Source: Solirubrum sp044628455 (GTDB lineage Bacteria > Bacteroidota > Bacteroidia > Cytophagales > Hymenobacteraceae). Taken from it: DNA of 64,000 nucleotides. Shown here in pieces: positions 56,347 through 64,000 of this stretch; the stretch's first letter is position 1; every line of letters begins with the position of its first letter. The notes under the pieces are model-generated. The model saw only the letters and a list, made by a program, of their open reading frames with translations, made no database searches and was not told the DNA's origin. The stretch lies in assembly GCF_044628455.1 (NCBI RefSeq), contig NZ_JBIYZW010000002.1, forward strand, positions 124,001 to 188,000, read 5' to 3'. The position numbers were made by a program, and so were the translations under genes.

Positions 56347-58518
56347 TTACTTCATTAGCTGATACACCAGCAGCGAAGCCACGTAGGCCAGGCCGCTCAT
56401 GTACACCAGCTGCAGCAGCGGCCAGGTCCAGCCCTTGGTTTCGCGGTAGGTGGTGGCCAGGGTGCTCACGCACTGCATGGCAAACACGTAGAACACCAGC
56501 AGCGAAGCAGCGCGGGCCGGGTTGAAGAAGGGCTGGCCGTTTTCATCCTTTTCGGCGCGCAGCTTCTGCTGCACCGTGCTCATGTCAGCGTCCTGCCCCA
56601 CGCTGTAGATGGTGGAAATGGTGCCCACGAACACCTCCCGAGCGGCAAACGAGGTCAGCAGCGCAATGCTCACTTTCCAGTCGAAGCCCAGGGGGCGTAC
56701 CGCCGGCTCGATGGTGCGGCCAAACACGCCGGCGAAGGAATTCTCCAGCTTTTTGGCGGCCACCAGGTTATCGGTCTGCTCGGGCGTGAAGTGCTGCCGG
56801 GCGGCTTCGGCCTGGGCGTGCTGCTCGGCCCGCTGCAGGGCGTCGCCGGGGCCGTAGGAAGCCAGCACCCACAGCAGAATCGACACGGCTACGATGACCT
56901 TGCCGGCCTGAAACACGAAGGCCTTGACTTTCTCGACGATGGTCAAGCCCACGTTTTTCCAGCGCGGCCAACGGTACACCGGAAATTCCATGATGAAAAA
57001 GCTCCGCTCCTTGGCCCGCAGCAGCGTCTTCAGCGCCCAGGCCGAGAGGATGGCCGATAGGAAACCCAGCAGGTACAGGCCCATCAGGGCCACGCCCTGC
57101 AGGTTGAAGATGCCCAGCACGGTTTCGTCGGGCACTACCAGGGCTACCAGCACGGTGTACACCGGAATGCGCGCCGAGCAGGACATGAGCGGCACCACGA
57201 AAATGGTGATGATGCGGTCCTTCCAGTTCTCGATGGTGCGCGTGCTCATGATGGCCGGCACGGCGCAGGCCATGCCCGAAATCAGCGGCACCACGCTTTT
57301 GCCGTTCAGCCCGAACTTGCGCATGATGCGGTCCATCAGGAACGTAACCCGCGCCATGTAGCCCGATTCTTCGAGCACGGCAATGAAGGCGAAGAGCAGG
57401 GCAATCTGCGGAATGAACATCAGCACCCCGCCCAGACCGGCAATGATGCCATCGGAGAGCAGGTCGATGAGCGGGCCTTCGCCCAGGGCCTTCACCTGCC
57501 CGCCCAGCCAGGCCACGCCCTGGTCGATGAGGTCCATGGGCAGCTCGGCCCAGGCGAAGATGGCCTGGAAAAGCAAAAACAGGATGCCCAGAAAAATCAG
57601 GTAGCCGCCCACGCGGTGGGTCAGCACGCGGTCGAGCCGGTTGCTGGCCGACTCGTTCTTTTCGGCCCGCGTCACGCGCACCACGTCCAGCAGCAACTCC
57701 GAAATGCGGGCGTACCGGTCGATGGTTTCCTGGGCCTGCAGGCTGACGGAGTCGAACTGGTACTGCTGGCACAGCTCGGCCAGGTAGGCGCGGTCGTCGG
57801 CGCTCAGAAAAGCCAAGCGCTGGTACTGGTGCGCGTAGTGCAGCGCCAAGTAGTCGTTGTGCAGGTTGAAGTAGTAGCGGATCTGCCGGATCATCGGCAG
57901 CAGCGCGTCGGTGGGCTCGTAGAAGGTTTGGACCGGCGGGCCCAGCTCCTGCGCCATCACGATCTTGAGGGCCGCCACGCCCACGCCCTTACGGGCGTTC
58001 ATGGGAATGACGGGCACACCCAGTTGCTGCTGCAGCTCCGCCACGTCGATCTGAATGCCGTGCTGCTCGGCCGTGTCCATCATGTTCAGGGCCAGCACCA
58101 TAGGCAGCTGCAGGTCGGCCAACTGGGTAAACAGCAGCAGGTTGCGCTTCAGGTTCGAGGCGTCGGCCGTAACGACCACAAAATCGGGGTAGCCGTCGGC
58201 GCCTTTGTCGTAGAGCAGGTCGGTGATAACCTTCTCGTCGAGGCTCTTGGGGTAGAGCGAGTAGGTACCGGGCAGGTCGATAATGTCGGCGCGGTGCTGG
58301 CCGGTAAGGTGCGCGGTGCCGGTTTTGCGGTCCACCGTCACGCCGGGGAAGTTGCCGACCTTCTGGTTGAGCCCAGTGAGCTGGTTGAACAGCGACGACT
58401 TGCCCGAGTTGGGGTTGCCGATGAGCGCGATGCGCGTGTGCCGCTGCGGGCCCGAGCCGGCCGCAGCGGCTACGGTTACCTGCGGCTGGCTGGCTTCAAT
58501 GACCGCCCCACTTCCCAT
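56347..58518 (-). CDS. feoB: Ferrous iron transporter B
   Basis: A 723-residue Fe2+ transporter of the inner membrane. The N-terminal G domain has ALIGNPNSGKSSLFNQLTGL (G1), VGNFPGVTVDRKTG (G2), IDLPGTYSLYPKS (G3) and ALNMMDTAE (G4). The membrane part contains Gate motifs around LISGMACAVPAIMSTRTIEN and FVVPLMSCSARIPVYTVLVA, where the Cys residues are typical. It ends YVASLLVYQLMK. FeoA is encoded just upstream on the same strand. There is no FeoC. Confidence 0.97.
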   Translation of the reverse strand: MGSGAVIEASQPQVTVAAAAGSGPQRHTRIALIGNPNSGKSSLFNQLTGLNQKVGNFPGVTVDRKTGTAHLTGQHRADIIDLPGTYSLYPKSLDEKVITDLLYDKGADGYPDFVVVTADASNLKRNLLLFTQLADLQLPMVLALNMMDTAEQHGIQIDVAELQQQLGVPVIPMNARKGVGVAALKIVMAQELGPPVQTFYEPTDALLPMIRQIRYYFNLHNDYLALHYAHQYQRLAFLSADDRAYLAELCQQYQFDSVSLQAQETIDRYARISELLLDVVRVTRAEKNESASNRLDRVLTHRVGGYLIFLGILFLLFQAIFAWAELPMDLIDQGVAWLGGQVKALGEGPLIDLLSDGIIAGLGGVLMFIPQIALLFAFIAVLEESGYMARVTFLMDRIMRKFGLNGKSVVPLISGMACAVPAIMSTRTIENWKDRIITIFVVPLMSCSARIPVYTVLVALVVPDETVLGIFNLQGVALMGLYLLGFLSAILSAWALKTLLRAKERSFFIMEFPVYRWPRWKNVGLTIVEKVKAFVFQAGKVIVAVSILLWVLASYGPGDALQRAEQHAQAEAARQHFTPEQTDNLVAAKKLENSFAGVFGRTIEPAVRPLGFDWKVSIALLTSFAAREVFVGTISTIYSVGQDADMSTVQQKLRAEKDENGQPFFNPARAASLLVFYVFAMQCVSTLATTYRETKGWTWPLLQLVYMSGLAYVASLLVYQLMK

Positions 58519-58529
58519 TCCGTCCAGAG

Positions 58530-58781
58530 TTATTTAAGCATGATAGTCGCCGCCTCGCTCACCCGCAGCGACAGCGTGTACTCGCCGTCGACGTGCAGGG
58601 TGATGGGGCAGCCCAGCGGCGCGCGGCCGTTTAGCGTTACCCGCGTGCCCGGAATGCAGCCCATTTCCAGCAGCTTAAGCGCCATTTCGGGGTCGTTCAG
58701 GCAGCAGATGGTGCCCGTTTCACCCAGGCGCAGGTCCTTCGCGCTGCGGGCGGCGGCAGTAACAGAAGCAGTTGTAGGCAC
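58530..58781 (-). CDS. feoA: Ferrous iron transport protein A
   Basis: An 83-residue SH3-like protein that assists FeoB. DLRLGETGTICCLNDPEMAL, KLLEMGCIPGTRVTLNGRAP and GCPITLHVDGEYTLSLRVSE follow the FeoA fold exactly. It starts 33 bases behind a TATCTTTG promoter element, and its stop lies 11 bases before feoB, making a two-gene operon. Confidence 0.95.
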   Translation of the reverse strand: MPTTASVTAAARSAKDLRLGETGTICCLNDPEMALKLLEMGCIPGTRVTLNGRAPLGCPITLHVDGEYTLSLRVSEAATIMLK

Positions 58782-58813
58782 GGGCGGCGGGGTTTATTTA
58801 GACAAGCTATAAA

Positions 58814-58821
58814 CAAAGATA
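58814..58821 (-). promoter_or_regulatory. -7 promoter element of feoAB
   Basis: Minus-strand TATCTTTG, matching TAnnTTTG, upstream of feoA. No Fur box was identified with confidence in the surrounding 190 bases. Confidence 0.6.
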
Positions 58822-58948
58822 GGCCGCGCAAAGGTTTCCGCCAAAGCCGGGCCGGGCGGGCGGAATTGAGAAGTATGATTTAGCTGGATAGGAATTGGAT
58901 TCTTATAAATATTCGAAGCGGGGGCATGGTAACCGACTAAACTGCTTG

Positions 58949-58956
58949 TATTTTTG
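58949..58956 (+). promoter_or_regulatory. -7 promoter element of the CarboxypepD_reg gene
   Basis: TATTTTTG, matching TAnnTTTG, 18 bases before the start at 58975. Confidence 0.55.
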
Positions 58957-58974
58957 ACATATAATCCACCGCTT

Positions 58975-59874
58975 ATGCTCAAACGCCTACTTTTTTTCGT
59001 CGCGCTTGCTTGGCTTCTCCCGCAGCTGGGTTTGGCCCAAGACAACCGCATTACGGGCCGGGTTGTTGATGCCAAAACCAAGGAGCCCATTCCCTTTGCT
59101 TCCATCGGTCTGAAGGAAGAGCAAAGCGGGGCCCTGACCAACGAATACGGCTTCTTCCAGATGGCGCAGCCCGAGAAGGCCGCGCAGGACTCCCTCATCA
59201 TTCAGGCCCTGGGCTACTTCCGCAAGTCGGTAGCCGTGAAGAAGGGCGACAAGCTGGAAGACCTCATCATCGAGGTTACCAAACGCAACATCGTGCTGTC
59301 GGAGGTGAAGGTAGACGGCACCAAGGTGAAGGCCAAGGGCCTCGGCGCCAACACCAACACGCCCGGTGAGGGCATGATTCAGGGCATGCCGGGCAGCCAG
59401 TACGCCTTCTTCGTGAAAAACGAGAAGGGCAAGAAGCTCGGCGCCATCCGCACCGTGTCGTTCTACATCGGGGAGCACGGCTTTCCCAAGGAGCCCTTCC
59501 GCGTGCGCATCTACAAGCCCGACGGCGACTACAACGCCCCCAATACCGACCTGCTCACCGAGAACGTGGTGGTATCGGCTCCCGGCGGCGGCGCCTGGTT
59601 CACCATCGACATGACGCCCTACAACATCATGGCCCCGGACGAAGGATTCTTCGTGGCCATGGAGTGGATCGTGTCGGGCGACAAGTTCTACACCACCAAC
59701 TTCATGGACAACTACACGCCCTACGGGCAGATCATGAAGCCGACCTTCGAGTTCAAGGAAAGCCGCACCTGGACCTACACCATGGGCAAGGGCTGGAGCC
59801 TGATTACCATGTCGAACAGCACGGGCCTGCGCTACAACGCCATGATCAAGGCCGAGGTAGACGTGTACAAGTAG
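58975..59874 (+). CDS. Exported CarboxypepD_reg-like domain protein
   Basis: A 299-residue protein with a signal peptide (MLKRLLFFVALAWLLPQLGL, cleavage about LAQ-D). A CarboxypepD_reg-like (CNA-B type) beta-sandwich follows: NRITGRVVDAKTKEPIPFAS, IGLKEEQSGALTNEYGFFQM. This domain is common at the N-terminus of TonB receptors, but here no receptor plug or barrel follows. The rest (about 130-299) looks like a second beta-sandwich (RTVSFYIGEHGFPKEPFRVR, GEGFFVAMEWIV-like DEGFFVAMEWIVSGDKFYTT). Probably periplasmic or cell-surface; function unknown. Confidence 0.88.
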   Translation: MLKRLLFFVALAWLLPQLGLAQDNRITGRVVDAKTKEPIPFASIGLKEEQSGALTNEYGFFQMAQPEKAAQDSLIIQALGYFRKSVAVKKGDKLEDLIIEVTKRNIVLSEVKVDGTKVKAKGLGANTNTPGEGMIQGMPGSQYAFFVKNEKGKKLGAIRTVSFYIGEHGFPKEPFRVRIYKPDGDYNAPNTDLLTENVVVSAPGGGAWFTIDMTPYNIMAPDEGFFVAMEWIVSGDKFYTTNFMDNYTPYGQIMKPTFEFKESRTWTYTMGKGWSLITMSNSTGLRYNAMIKAEVDVYK

Positions 59875-60055
59875 TATTGAGTAGCAGGTACTTGGTGTCG
59901 AGTACTGTTCTGACGCAACGAGCCGGCGCTTCCCAGTGCCGGCTCGTTGTGCTTTCGGGCCTTCCTGCCGCCGCGTCGATTTACCGCTCCAGCACCTTAC
60001 TTCCCATATTCTCTATCAAGTACTCAATACCAACTACTCACTACCCAGTACCAAG
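59875..60055. repeat. AGTACT-word repeats around a terminator
   Basis: Words of the type TATTGAGTAGCAGGTACTTGG (59875-59910) recur in inverted form at 60016-60055 (CAAGTACTCAATACCAACTA and CTACCCAGTACCAAG). Pairing is imperfect, with several registers. A clean hairpin terminator (59916-59949) lies between them. Convergent genes flank the region. Confidence 0.65.
59916..59949 (+). terminator. Terminator hairpin
   Basis: CAACGAGCCGGC (59916-59927) and GCCGGCTCGTTG (59938-59949) form a perfect 12-bp stem, 42 bases after the stop of the exported protein gene. Confidence 0.75.
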
Positions 60056-60058
60056 CCT

Positions 60059-62545
60059 TCATTCCGACACGAACACCCGCTTGACCCGCTCGCTGACGCT
60101 GGTGAGCAGCTCGTAGGGAATGGTGCCGATGCGGGCGGCCAGCTCCGTCAGGCCCAGTCCTTCGCCGAAGACCAGGGCTACGTCGCCTTCCTGGGCGTCG
60201 GGAATGTGGGTGACGTCAATCATGCACATGTCCATGCACACGTTGCCCACCAGCGGGGCGCGCCGGCCGCGGATGAGCACCTCCCCCACCCCGCGCGAAA
60301 AGCGCCGGTCGTAGCCGTCGGCGTAGCCGATGGCCAAGGTGGCAATGCGCCGCTCGTGGGGGGCCGCGTCGCCGCGGCGGCCGTAGCCTACGGTTTCGCC
60401 GGCGGGCAGCTGCTTGATCTGGGAAATGGTGGTGCGCAGGTTGCTCACCGGGCGCAGGGCCTGGGGGTCGAGGCCGGCGGCTTCCACGCCGTAGAGGCCG
60501 ATGCCGAGGCGCACCATGTCGAAGTGGGCGTGGGGAAAGCGCAGGATCCCGGGCGAGTTGAGCGCGTGCTTGATGACAGGGTAGCCCAGGGCGTCTTCGA
60601 GGCGGGCGGCCATGCGCTGGAAGGTGTGGAGCTGGCGGTGCGAGAAGTCGTTGTGCTGCTCTTCGTCGGCGCCGGCCAGGTGGGTGAGGGCACTGGCCAC
60701 GCGCAGCGCGGCGGCGTGGCGGCGCAGCTCGGGCAACAGCTCGGGCAGGTCGGTTTCGGCGAAGCCCAGGCGGCGCATGCCGGTGTCGAGCTTGAGGTGG
60801 ATGGCCGGCAGGGGCCCGGCAGCGGCGGCCTGCAGGTACTCGCGCAGGCGGGCGAACGAGTAGATTTCGGGCTCGAGGTGGTACTGGCGCAGCAGGCCGA
60901 AGGAATCGGGTGAGGGATTCATGACCATGATGGGCAGCGAGATGCCGTTTTCGCGCAGCTGCACGCCCTCGTCGGTATAGGCCACGGCCAGGTAATCGAC
61001 GCGGTGGAACTCGAGCAGGTTGGCTACTTCGTAGGACGAGCTGCCGTAGGCGAAGGCCTTGACCATGACCATGAGCCGGGTGCCGGGCTGCAGGCGGGCA
61101 CGGTAGTAATTCAGGTTGTGCACCAGGGCATCGAGGTTGACTTCGAGCACGGTGCCGTGGATTTTCTGCTGGAAGGCGGCCACCACGCGCTCGAAGCCAA
61201 AGCGGCGGGCACCCTTCACCAGGATGGTTTCCTGGCGGAAGTGGTCGGGGTGGAACCAGGCCAGCAGGGCTTCGGTATCGGCAAAGAACTGTACCTCGGG
61301 CACGGCCTCGGCCAGCACGGCGCGGTGCTGGCCGATGGCCTCGCCCACGGCCAGCAGGCGCTGCACGCCGTGGCGGGCGGCCAGCTCGGCCACGCGGCCG
61401 TAGAGTGCCGCGGCCGGCAGGCCCGACTCGAGCACGTCGGAGAGGATGAGGGTGCGGCGGCCGCGGCGGGGCTGGCGCTGCAGGGCGTCGAGGGCGAGGT
61501 CGAGGCCGGTGAGGTCGTTGTTGTAGGTGTCGTCGAGGACGTAGCAGTCGTGGATGGCCTGCTTCATTTCGAGGCGCATGGCCACGGGGTGCAGGCGCAG
61601 CAGGCGGCGCTGAATGTCGGCGGCGGGCAGCTGGCGCCAGAGCAGCACGGCGAGGCAATGCAGCAGGTTTTCGAGGGAGGGCTCGTCGGCGAAAGGCAAG
61701 GTGAAGACGTGCTCTTGCTGTTGATAGCGCACGCGGGCCAGGGTTTGCTGCGGGTCGGCGGCGGGGCTCAGCTGCACCTGCACGGCGGCGCCGGGGGCGG
61801 CGTGGCGCGACCAGGTGAGGCGCTGCACGGTGGCGGGCAGGGCCTCGGCGGCCTGGTGCACAGCAGCGTGGTCGCGGCAGTAGACGAGGGTGCGGGCGGT
61901 GGCAAAAAGCTGCATTTTCTCGGCGGCCTTCTGCTCGCGGGAAACGAAGCCGGCGTCGTGGGCGGGCCCGAGGTTGGTGAAGATGCCCAGTGTAGGCTGA
62001 ATAACGCGGGCGAGGCGCGCCATTTCGCCGGGCTCGGAAATGCCGGCCTCGAAGATTCCTAGGGTATGCTGGGGGCGCAGCTCCCACACGCTCAGGGGCA
62101 CGCCCACCTGGGAGTTGAAGGAACGTGGCGAGCGGCAGATCAGCTCGTCGGGGCTCAGCAGCTGGGCCAGCCACTCCTTCACGATGGTTTTGCCGTTGGA
62201 GCCGGTGACGGCCCATACGGGGCCGGTGAAGCCGGCGCGGTGCCGGGCGGCCAGGGTTTGCAGGGCGGCCAGGGCCCGGGGTACCTGCACGATGCCGGCT
62301 TCGGGGAAGTAGGCCAGGGCCACGGGGGCTTCGACCACGAACAGGCGCACGCCGCGGCGGTAAAGCTCGGGCAGGTACTGGTGGCCGTCGTGGTGGGGGC
62401 CGCGCAGGGCGAAGAACACCGTGCCGGCGGGCACGCCCACGCGGCGGCTGTCGAGCAGCAGGTGCTCGACGGGGGTGGCGGCATCGGGGGGAGCTTGCAG
62501 CAGCGTGCCGCCGAGCAGGGCGGGCAGGGAATCGAAGCGGAGCAT
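60059..62545 (-). CDS. Bifunctional MurF ligase / alanine racemase
   Basis: An 828-residue fusion. The N-terminal part is UDP-MurNAc-tripeptide:D-Ala-D-Ala ligase (MurF), with the ATP loop VTGSNGKTIVKEWLAQLL and the middle-domain NNDLTGLDLALDAL and LILSDVLESG. The C-terminal part is a PLP-dependent alanine racemase: LMVMVKAFAYGSSSYEVANL with the PLP lysine, LKLDTGMRRLGF, and ATLAIGYADGYDRRFSRG. It both makes D-alanine and uses D-Ala-D-Ala. This fusion is characteristic of Bacteroidota. The frame is open to 62752, but a promoter element at 62567-62574 sets the start at 62545 (MLRFDSLPALLGG). Confidence 0.95.
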   Translation of the reverse strand: MLRFDSLPALLGGTLLQAPPDAATPVEHLLLDSRRVGVPAGTVFFALRGPHHDGHQYLPELYRRGVRLFVVEAPVALAYFPEAGIVQVPRALAALQTLAARHRAGFTGPVWAVTGSNGKTIVKEWLAQLLSPDELICRSPRSFNSQVGVPLSVWELRPQHTLGIFEAGISEPGEMARLARVIQPTLGIFTNLGPAHDAGFVSREQKAAEKMQLFATARTLVYCRDHAAVHQAAEALPATVQRLTWSRHAAPGAAVQVQLSPAADPQQTLARVRYQQQEHVFTLPFADEPSLENLLHCLAVLLWRQLPAADIQRRLLRLHPVAMRLEMKQAIHDCYVLDDTYNNDLTGLDLALDALQRQPRRGRRTLILSDVLESGLPAAALYGRVAELAARHGVQRLLAVGEAIGQHRAVLAEAVPEVQFFADTEALLAWFHPDHFRQETILVKGARRFGFERVVAAFQQKIHGTVLEVNLDALVHNLNYYRARLQPGTRLMVMVKAFAYGSSSYEVANLLEFHRVDYLAVAYTDEGVQLRENGISLPIMVMNPSPDSFGLLRQYHLEPEIYSFARLREYLQAAAAGPLPAIHLKLDTGMRRLGFAETDLPELLPELRRHAAALRVASALTHLAGADEEQHNDFSHRQLHTFQRMAARLEDALGYPVIKHALNSPGILRFPHAHFDMVRLGIGLYGVEAAGLDPQALRPVSNLRTTISQIKQLPAGETVGYGRRGDAAPHERRIATLAIGYADGYDRRFSRGVGEVLIRGRRAPLVGNVCMDMCMIDVTHIPDAQEGDVALVFGEGLGLTELAARIGTIPYELLTSVSERVKRVFVSE

Positions 62546-62566
62546 GGCGCGGGTGGGTTGCAGCGG

Positions 62567-62574
62567 CAAAGGTA
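62567..62574 (-). promoter_or_regulatory. -7 promoter element of the MurF-Alr gene
   Basis: Minus-strand TACCTTTG, matching TAnnTTTG, 21 bases before the start at 62545. Confidence 0.65.
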
Positions 62575-62787
62575 CGGCGGGGCCGGGCGGGTGGTGGAAG
62601 CGTGCTGGCTGGTGGTGGGAGCGAGCTGGCTGTTGGCAGATGCTTGCGGACAGGCAGTCGGGGTGGACTGATCGGCTGCGGCAGTGCGGTGGCGGGTCGT
62701 GGAACCTCATCGTTTCAGCACCTTTCTCGCGCGGCACTTCACCACTCGCCATTTCACCGCTTCACAACTTCACTACTCCCCCGGGGT
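62575..62787. other. Divergent intergenic region with simple repeated words
   Basis: Between the two promoter elements lie direct words GTGCTGGCTGGTGGTGGGAG / GAGCTGGCTG (about 62590-62640) and CACTTCACCACT / TTTCACCGCTTCACAACTTC (about 62735-62775). No inverted pairing of length was found and no gene is evident. Confidence 0.4.
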
Positions 62788-62795
62788 TATCTTTG
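62788..62795 (+). promoter_or_regulatory. -7 promoter element of the transporter gene
   Basis: TATCTTTG, matching TAnnTTTG, 45 bases before the TTG start at 62841. Confidence 0.6.
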
Positions 62796-62840
62796 TGGTC
62801 TTTTTCCGATAACGGGCGGTGCGAGCCGCTTTTCTGCTTC

Positions 62841-63761
62841 TTGAAACTCACGCGCTTTCACGGGGCCGCGCTGGCGGCCTACCTGATCTGGGGCTTTTTC
62901 CCCATTCCGTTGCGCCTACTGGCGGGCTACCCCAGCGGGCAGATTCTGTATTTCCGGGTGCTGCTGGCCCTGGTGCTGCTGGCGGGCATTCTGCTGCTGG
63001 CGCGGCGCGGGGCGCTGCGGGCTACAGGGCAGCAGTACCGGGCCGCTTCGGCCTCGGAGCGGCGGCAGCTGCTGGGGCTCACGGCGCTGGGCGGCGGGCT
63101 GCTGACGCTGAACTGGCTGCTGTTTATTTACGTGGTAAACCACGTGAGCGTGCAGGCGGGCTCGTTTGCCTACCTGCTGTGCCCCATTCTGACGGCCCTG
63201 CTGGGCTGGGCGGTGCTGGGTGAGCGGCTGCGGCCGGTGCAGGGCGCGGCCATCGGGCTGAGCTTGCTGAGCTGCGGGATGCTGGCCACCGGCGACTGGC
63301 ACACGGTGGGCATGAGCCTGTTGGTGGCGCTGAGCTATGCCTGCTACCTGGTGACGCAGCGGGTGCTGCGCCGCTACGACAAGCTGGTGCTGCTGGGGGC
63401 ACAGCTGCTGCTGGCTACGCTGGTGCTCTTGCCGCTGGCCGGGCCGCTGGGCGCCACGCCCGCCGCGGGCTGGGCCGATACGCGCTTTCTGCTGATTACC
63501 GCCTTGCTGAGCGCGGGCTTTACGGTGCTGCCGCTGTTCCTGAATTTGTACGCGCTGGGTCGGCTGTCGTCGGGTACGGTGGGGGTGCTGATGTACCTGA
63601 ACCCGCTGGTGAGCTTCGCGCTGGCCTTCGTGTACTTCGGCGAAACGGCCACGCCGGGGCAGCTGCTGGCCTACGGGCTCATTGTGGTGTCGGTGGTGCT
63701 GTACAACTGGCCGCAGCGGGAGGCTGAAGCGCAGTCTGATGCGGAACGGCTGGCGGCGTAA
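62841..63761 (+). CDS. EamA family transporter, RarD-like
   Basis: A 306-residue membrane protein with ten hydrophobic segments in two EamA halves. FHGAALAAYLIWGFFPIPLR and ILYFRVLLALVLLAGILLLA start the first half; NWLLFIYVVNHVSVQAGSFA and LTALLGWAVLGERLRPVQGA resemble RarD. The second half ends VGVLMYLNPLVSFALAFVYF and GETATPGQLLAYGLIVVSVV. Substrate unknown (drug/metabolite transporter superfamily). The frame is open far upstream, but the promoter element at 62788 requires a start after it; TTG at 62841 is the best candidate. Confidence 0.88.
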   Translation: MKLTRFHGAALAAYLIWGFFPIPLRLLAGYPSGQILYFRVLLALVLLAGILLLARRGALRATGQQYRAASASERRQLLGLTALGGGLLTLNWLLFIYVVNHVSVQAGSFAYLLCPILTALLGWAVLGERLRPVQGAAIGLSLLSCGMLATGDWHTVGMSLLVALSYACYLVTQRVLRRYDKLVLLGAQLLLATLVLLPLAGPLGATPAAGWADTRFLLITALLSAGFTVLPLFLNLYALGRLSSGTVGVLMYLNPLVSFALAFVYFGETATPGQLLAYGLIVVSVVLYNWPQREAEAQSDAERLAA

Positions 63762-63828
63762 GGGACCCTCCCCTGGTCCCCCTCTCCGCGGAAGAAGCGG
63801 GTTTGGAGCTGGCACCAGTATAAATAAA

Positions 63829-63858
63829 ACCGCCGCTGGCCCTGGGGCCGGCGGCGGT
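63829..63858. terminator. Bidirectional terminator hairpin
   Basis: ACCGCCGCTGGCC (63829-63841) pairs with GGCCGGCGGCGGT (63846-63858), one mismatch, between convergent genes; AATAAA precedes it. Confidence 0.75.
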
Positions 63859-63924
63859 CTTGCTTGCATGCCATATCTAGCAGCTGCGTGAGCCTGACTC
63901 GTATCGGAACGGCTAACTGGGGGC

Positions 63925-64000
63925 CTAGAAGCCGATGCCGATGCGGACGCTTTGCTCGAGCTTGCGGCCCGACTGCAGGGCGGTGAAATAGTCGACGCGC
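63925..64000 (-). CDS. Outer-membrane beta-barrel protein, C-terminal end only
   Basis: On the minus strand an open frame enters from the right edge and ends with TAG at 63925-63927. The 24 visible residues, RVDYFTALQSGRK then LEQSVRIGIGF, end in an alternating hydrophobic strand with a terminal Phe. This is the usual C-terminal signature of outer-membrane beta-barrels recognised by BamA. The family cannot be told from this short piece. It is convergent with the transporter gene. Confidence 0.6.
   Translation of the reverse strand, partial: RVDYFTALQSGRKLEQSVRIGIGF

Noticed and set aside
1..64000. tRNA, rRNA, insertion sequence, prophage or toxin-antitoxin locus
   Set aside because: I looked through the intergenic gaps and the unknown ORFs. 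I found no tRNA-like cloverleaf, no rRNA, no transposase or integrase motif and no toxin pair. A covariance-model scan could still detect small RNAs that I cannot see.

Overview
The window looks like a chromosomal segment of a GC-rich member of the Bacteroidota, most likely Hymenobacteraceae (Hymenobacter or a close relative). This is an inference from gene content. The evidence is a fused MurF-alanine racemase, a DUF6089/PorG - uppS - bamA - ompH - ompH cluster, an exbB-exbD-exbD-tonB operon with a PstS-like lipoprotein and a TPR protein, and many promoters of the Bacteroidota type (-7 element TAnnTTTG, no obvious Shine-Dalgarno). I see no rRNA, tRNA, CRISPR array, transposase or prophage gene. 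Most of the window is ordinary, densely packed core genome.

Layout. 1-1076: 3' part of an unknown gene. 1.7-9.9 kb: a fatty-acid beta-oxidation locus on the minus strand (acyl-CoA dehydrogenase, thiolase, FadN-type hydratase/dehydrogenase, MarR regulator, then an acyl-CoA ligase). 10-13.7 kb: an arginase-fold protein with damaged metal ligands, a cytochrome b5-like protein, MurQ and small unknown genes. 13.9-17.9 kb: GTPases Der and Era (minus) and ferrochelatase (plus), separated by a palindrome-dense spacer. 18-22.6 kb: PRC-barrel protein, two DUF2157-type membrane proteins and a small HTH protein behind four operator-like sites. 22.7-26.4 kb: cysteine desulfurase, phosphoglucosamine mutase, MazG. 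26.5-33.7 kb: a Ton energy-transduction operon with two TonB proteins. 33.8-44.7 kb (minus): one long envelope cluster, reading CBS protein, Omp85-like protein, NAD kinase, two PorG-like proteins, UppS, BamA, two OmpH/Skp chaperones and an RluD-type pseudouridine synthase. 44.8-47.4 kb (minus): YqeY, CvpA, PabA/TrpG amidotransferase and a hydrolase. 47.5-51.5 kb (plus): PdxJ followed by a small selenium module (MnmH, VOC protein, SelD). 51.5-56.3 kb: TPR histidine kinase, hydrolase, methyltransferase and a repeat-containing exported protein. 56.3-64 kb: FeoB/FeoA, an exported CarboxypepD_reg protein, MurF-Alr, a RarD-like transporter and the 3' end of an outer-membrane protein gene.

How the parts fit. 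The envelope genes form the backbone: peptidoglycan precursor and recycling (GlmM, MurQ, MurF-Alr, UppS), outer-membrane biogenesis (BamA, Skp-like chaperones, PorG of type IX secretion) and TonB-dependent energy supply. FeoAB and ferrochelatase serve iron and heme; MnmH and SelD together make 2-selenouridine in tRNA.

The most unusual feature is non-coding. At least nine intergenic spacers hold a short word repeated directly and again in inverted orientation, with a different word in most spacers (for example TTGTCAGTTG, GATAAATGAT, GTGAATGAG, TAATTAATAATT, GTGACAGGTAACAGG). They lie between co-directional or convergent genes and often touch a stop codon. Two further palindrome clusters (1234-1355 and 16408-16633), a GTAGAGACGC repeat and an operator-like array (21821-21911) add to this. 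All positions were read by eye; no database search or folding program was run.
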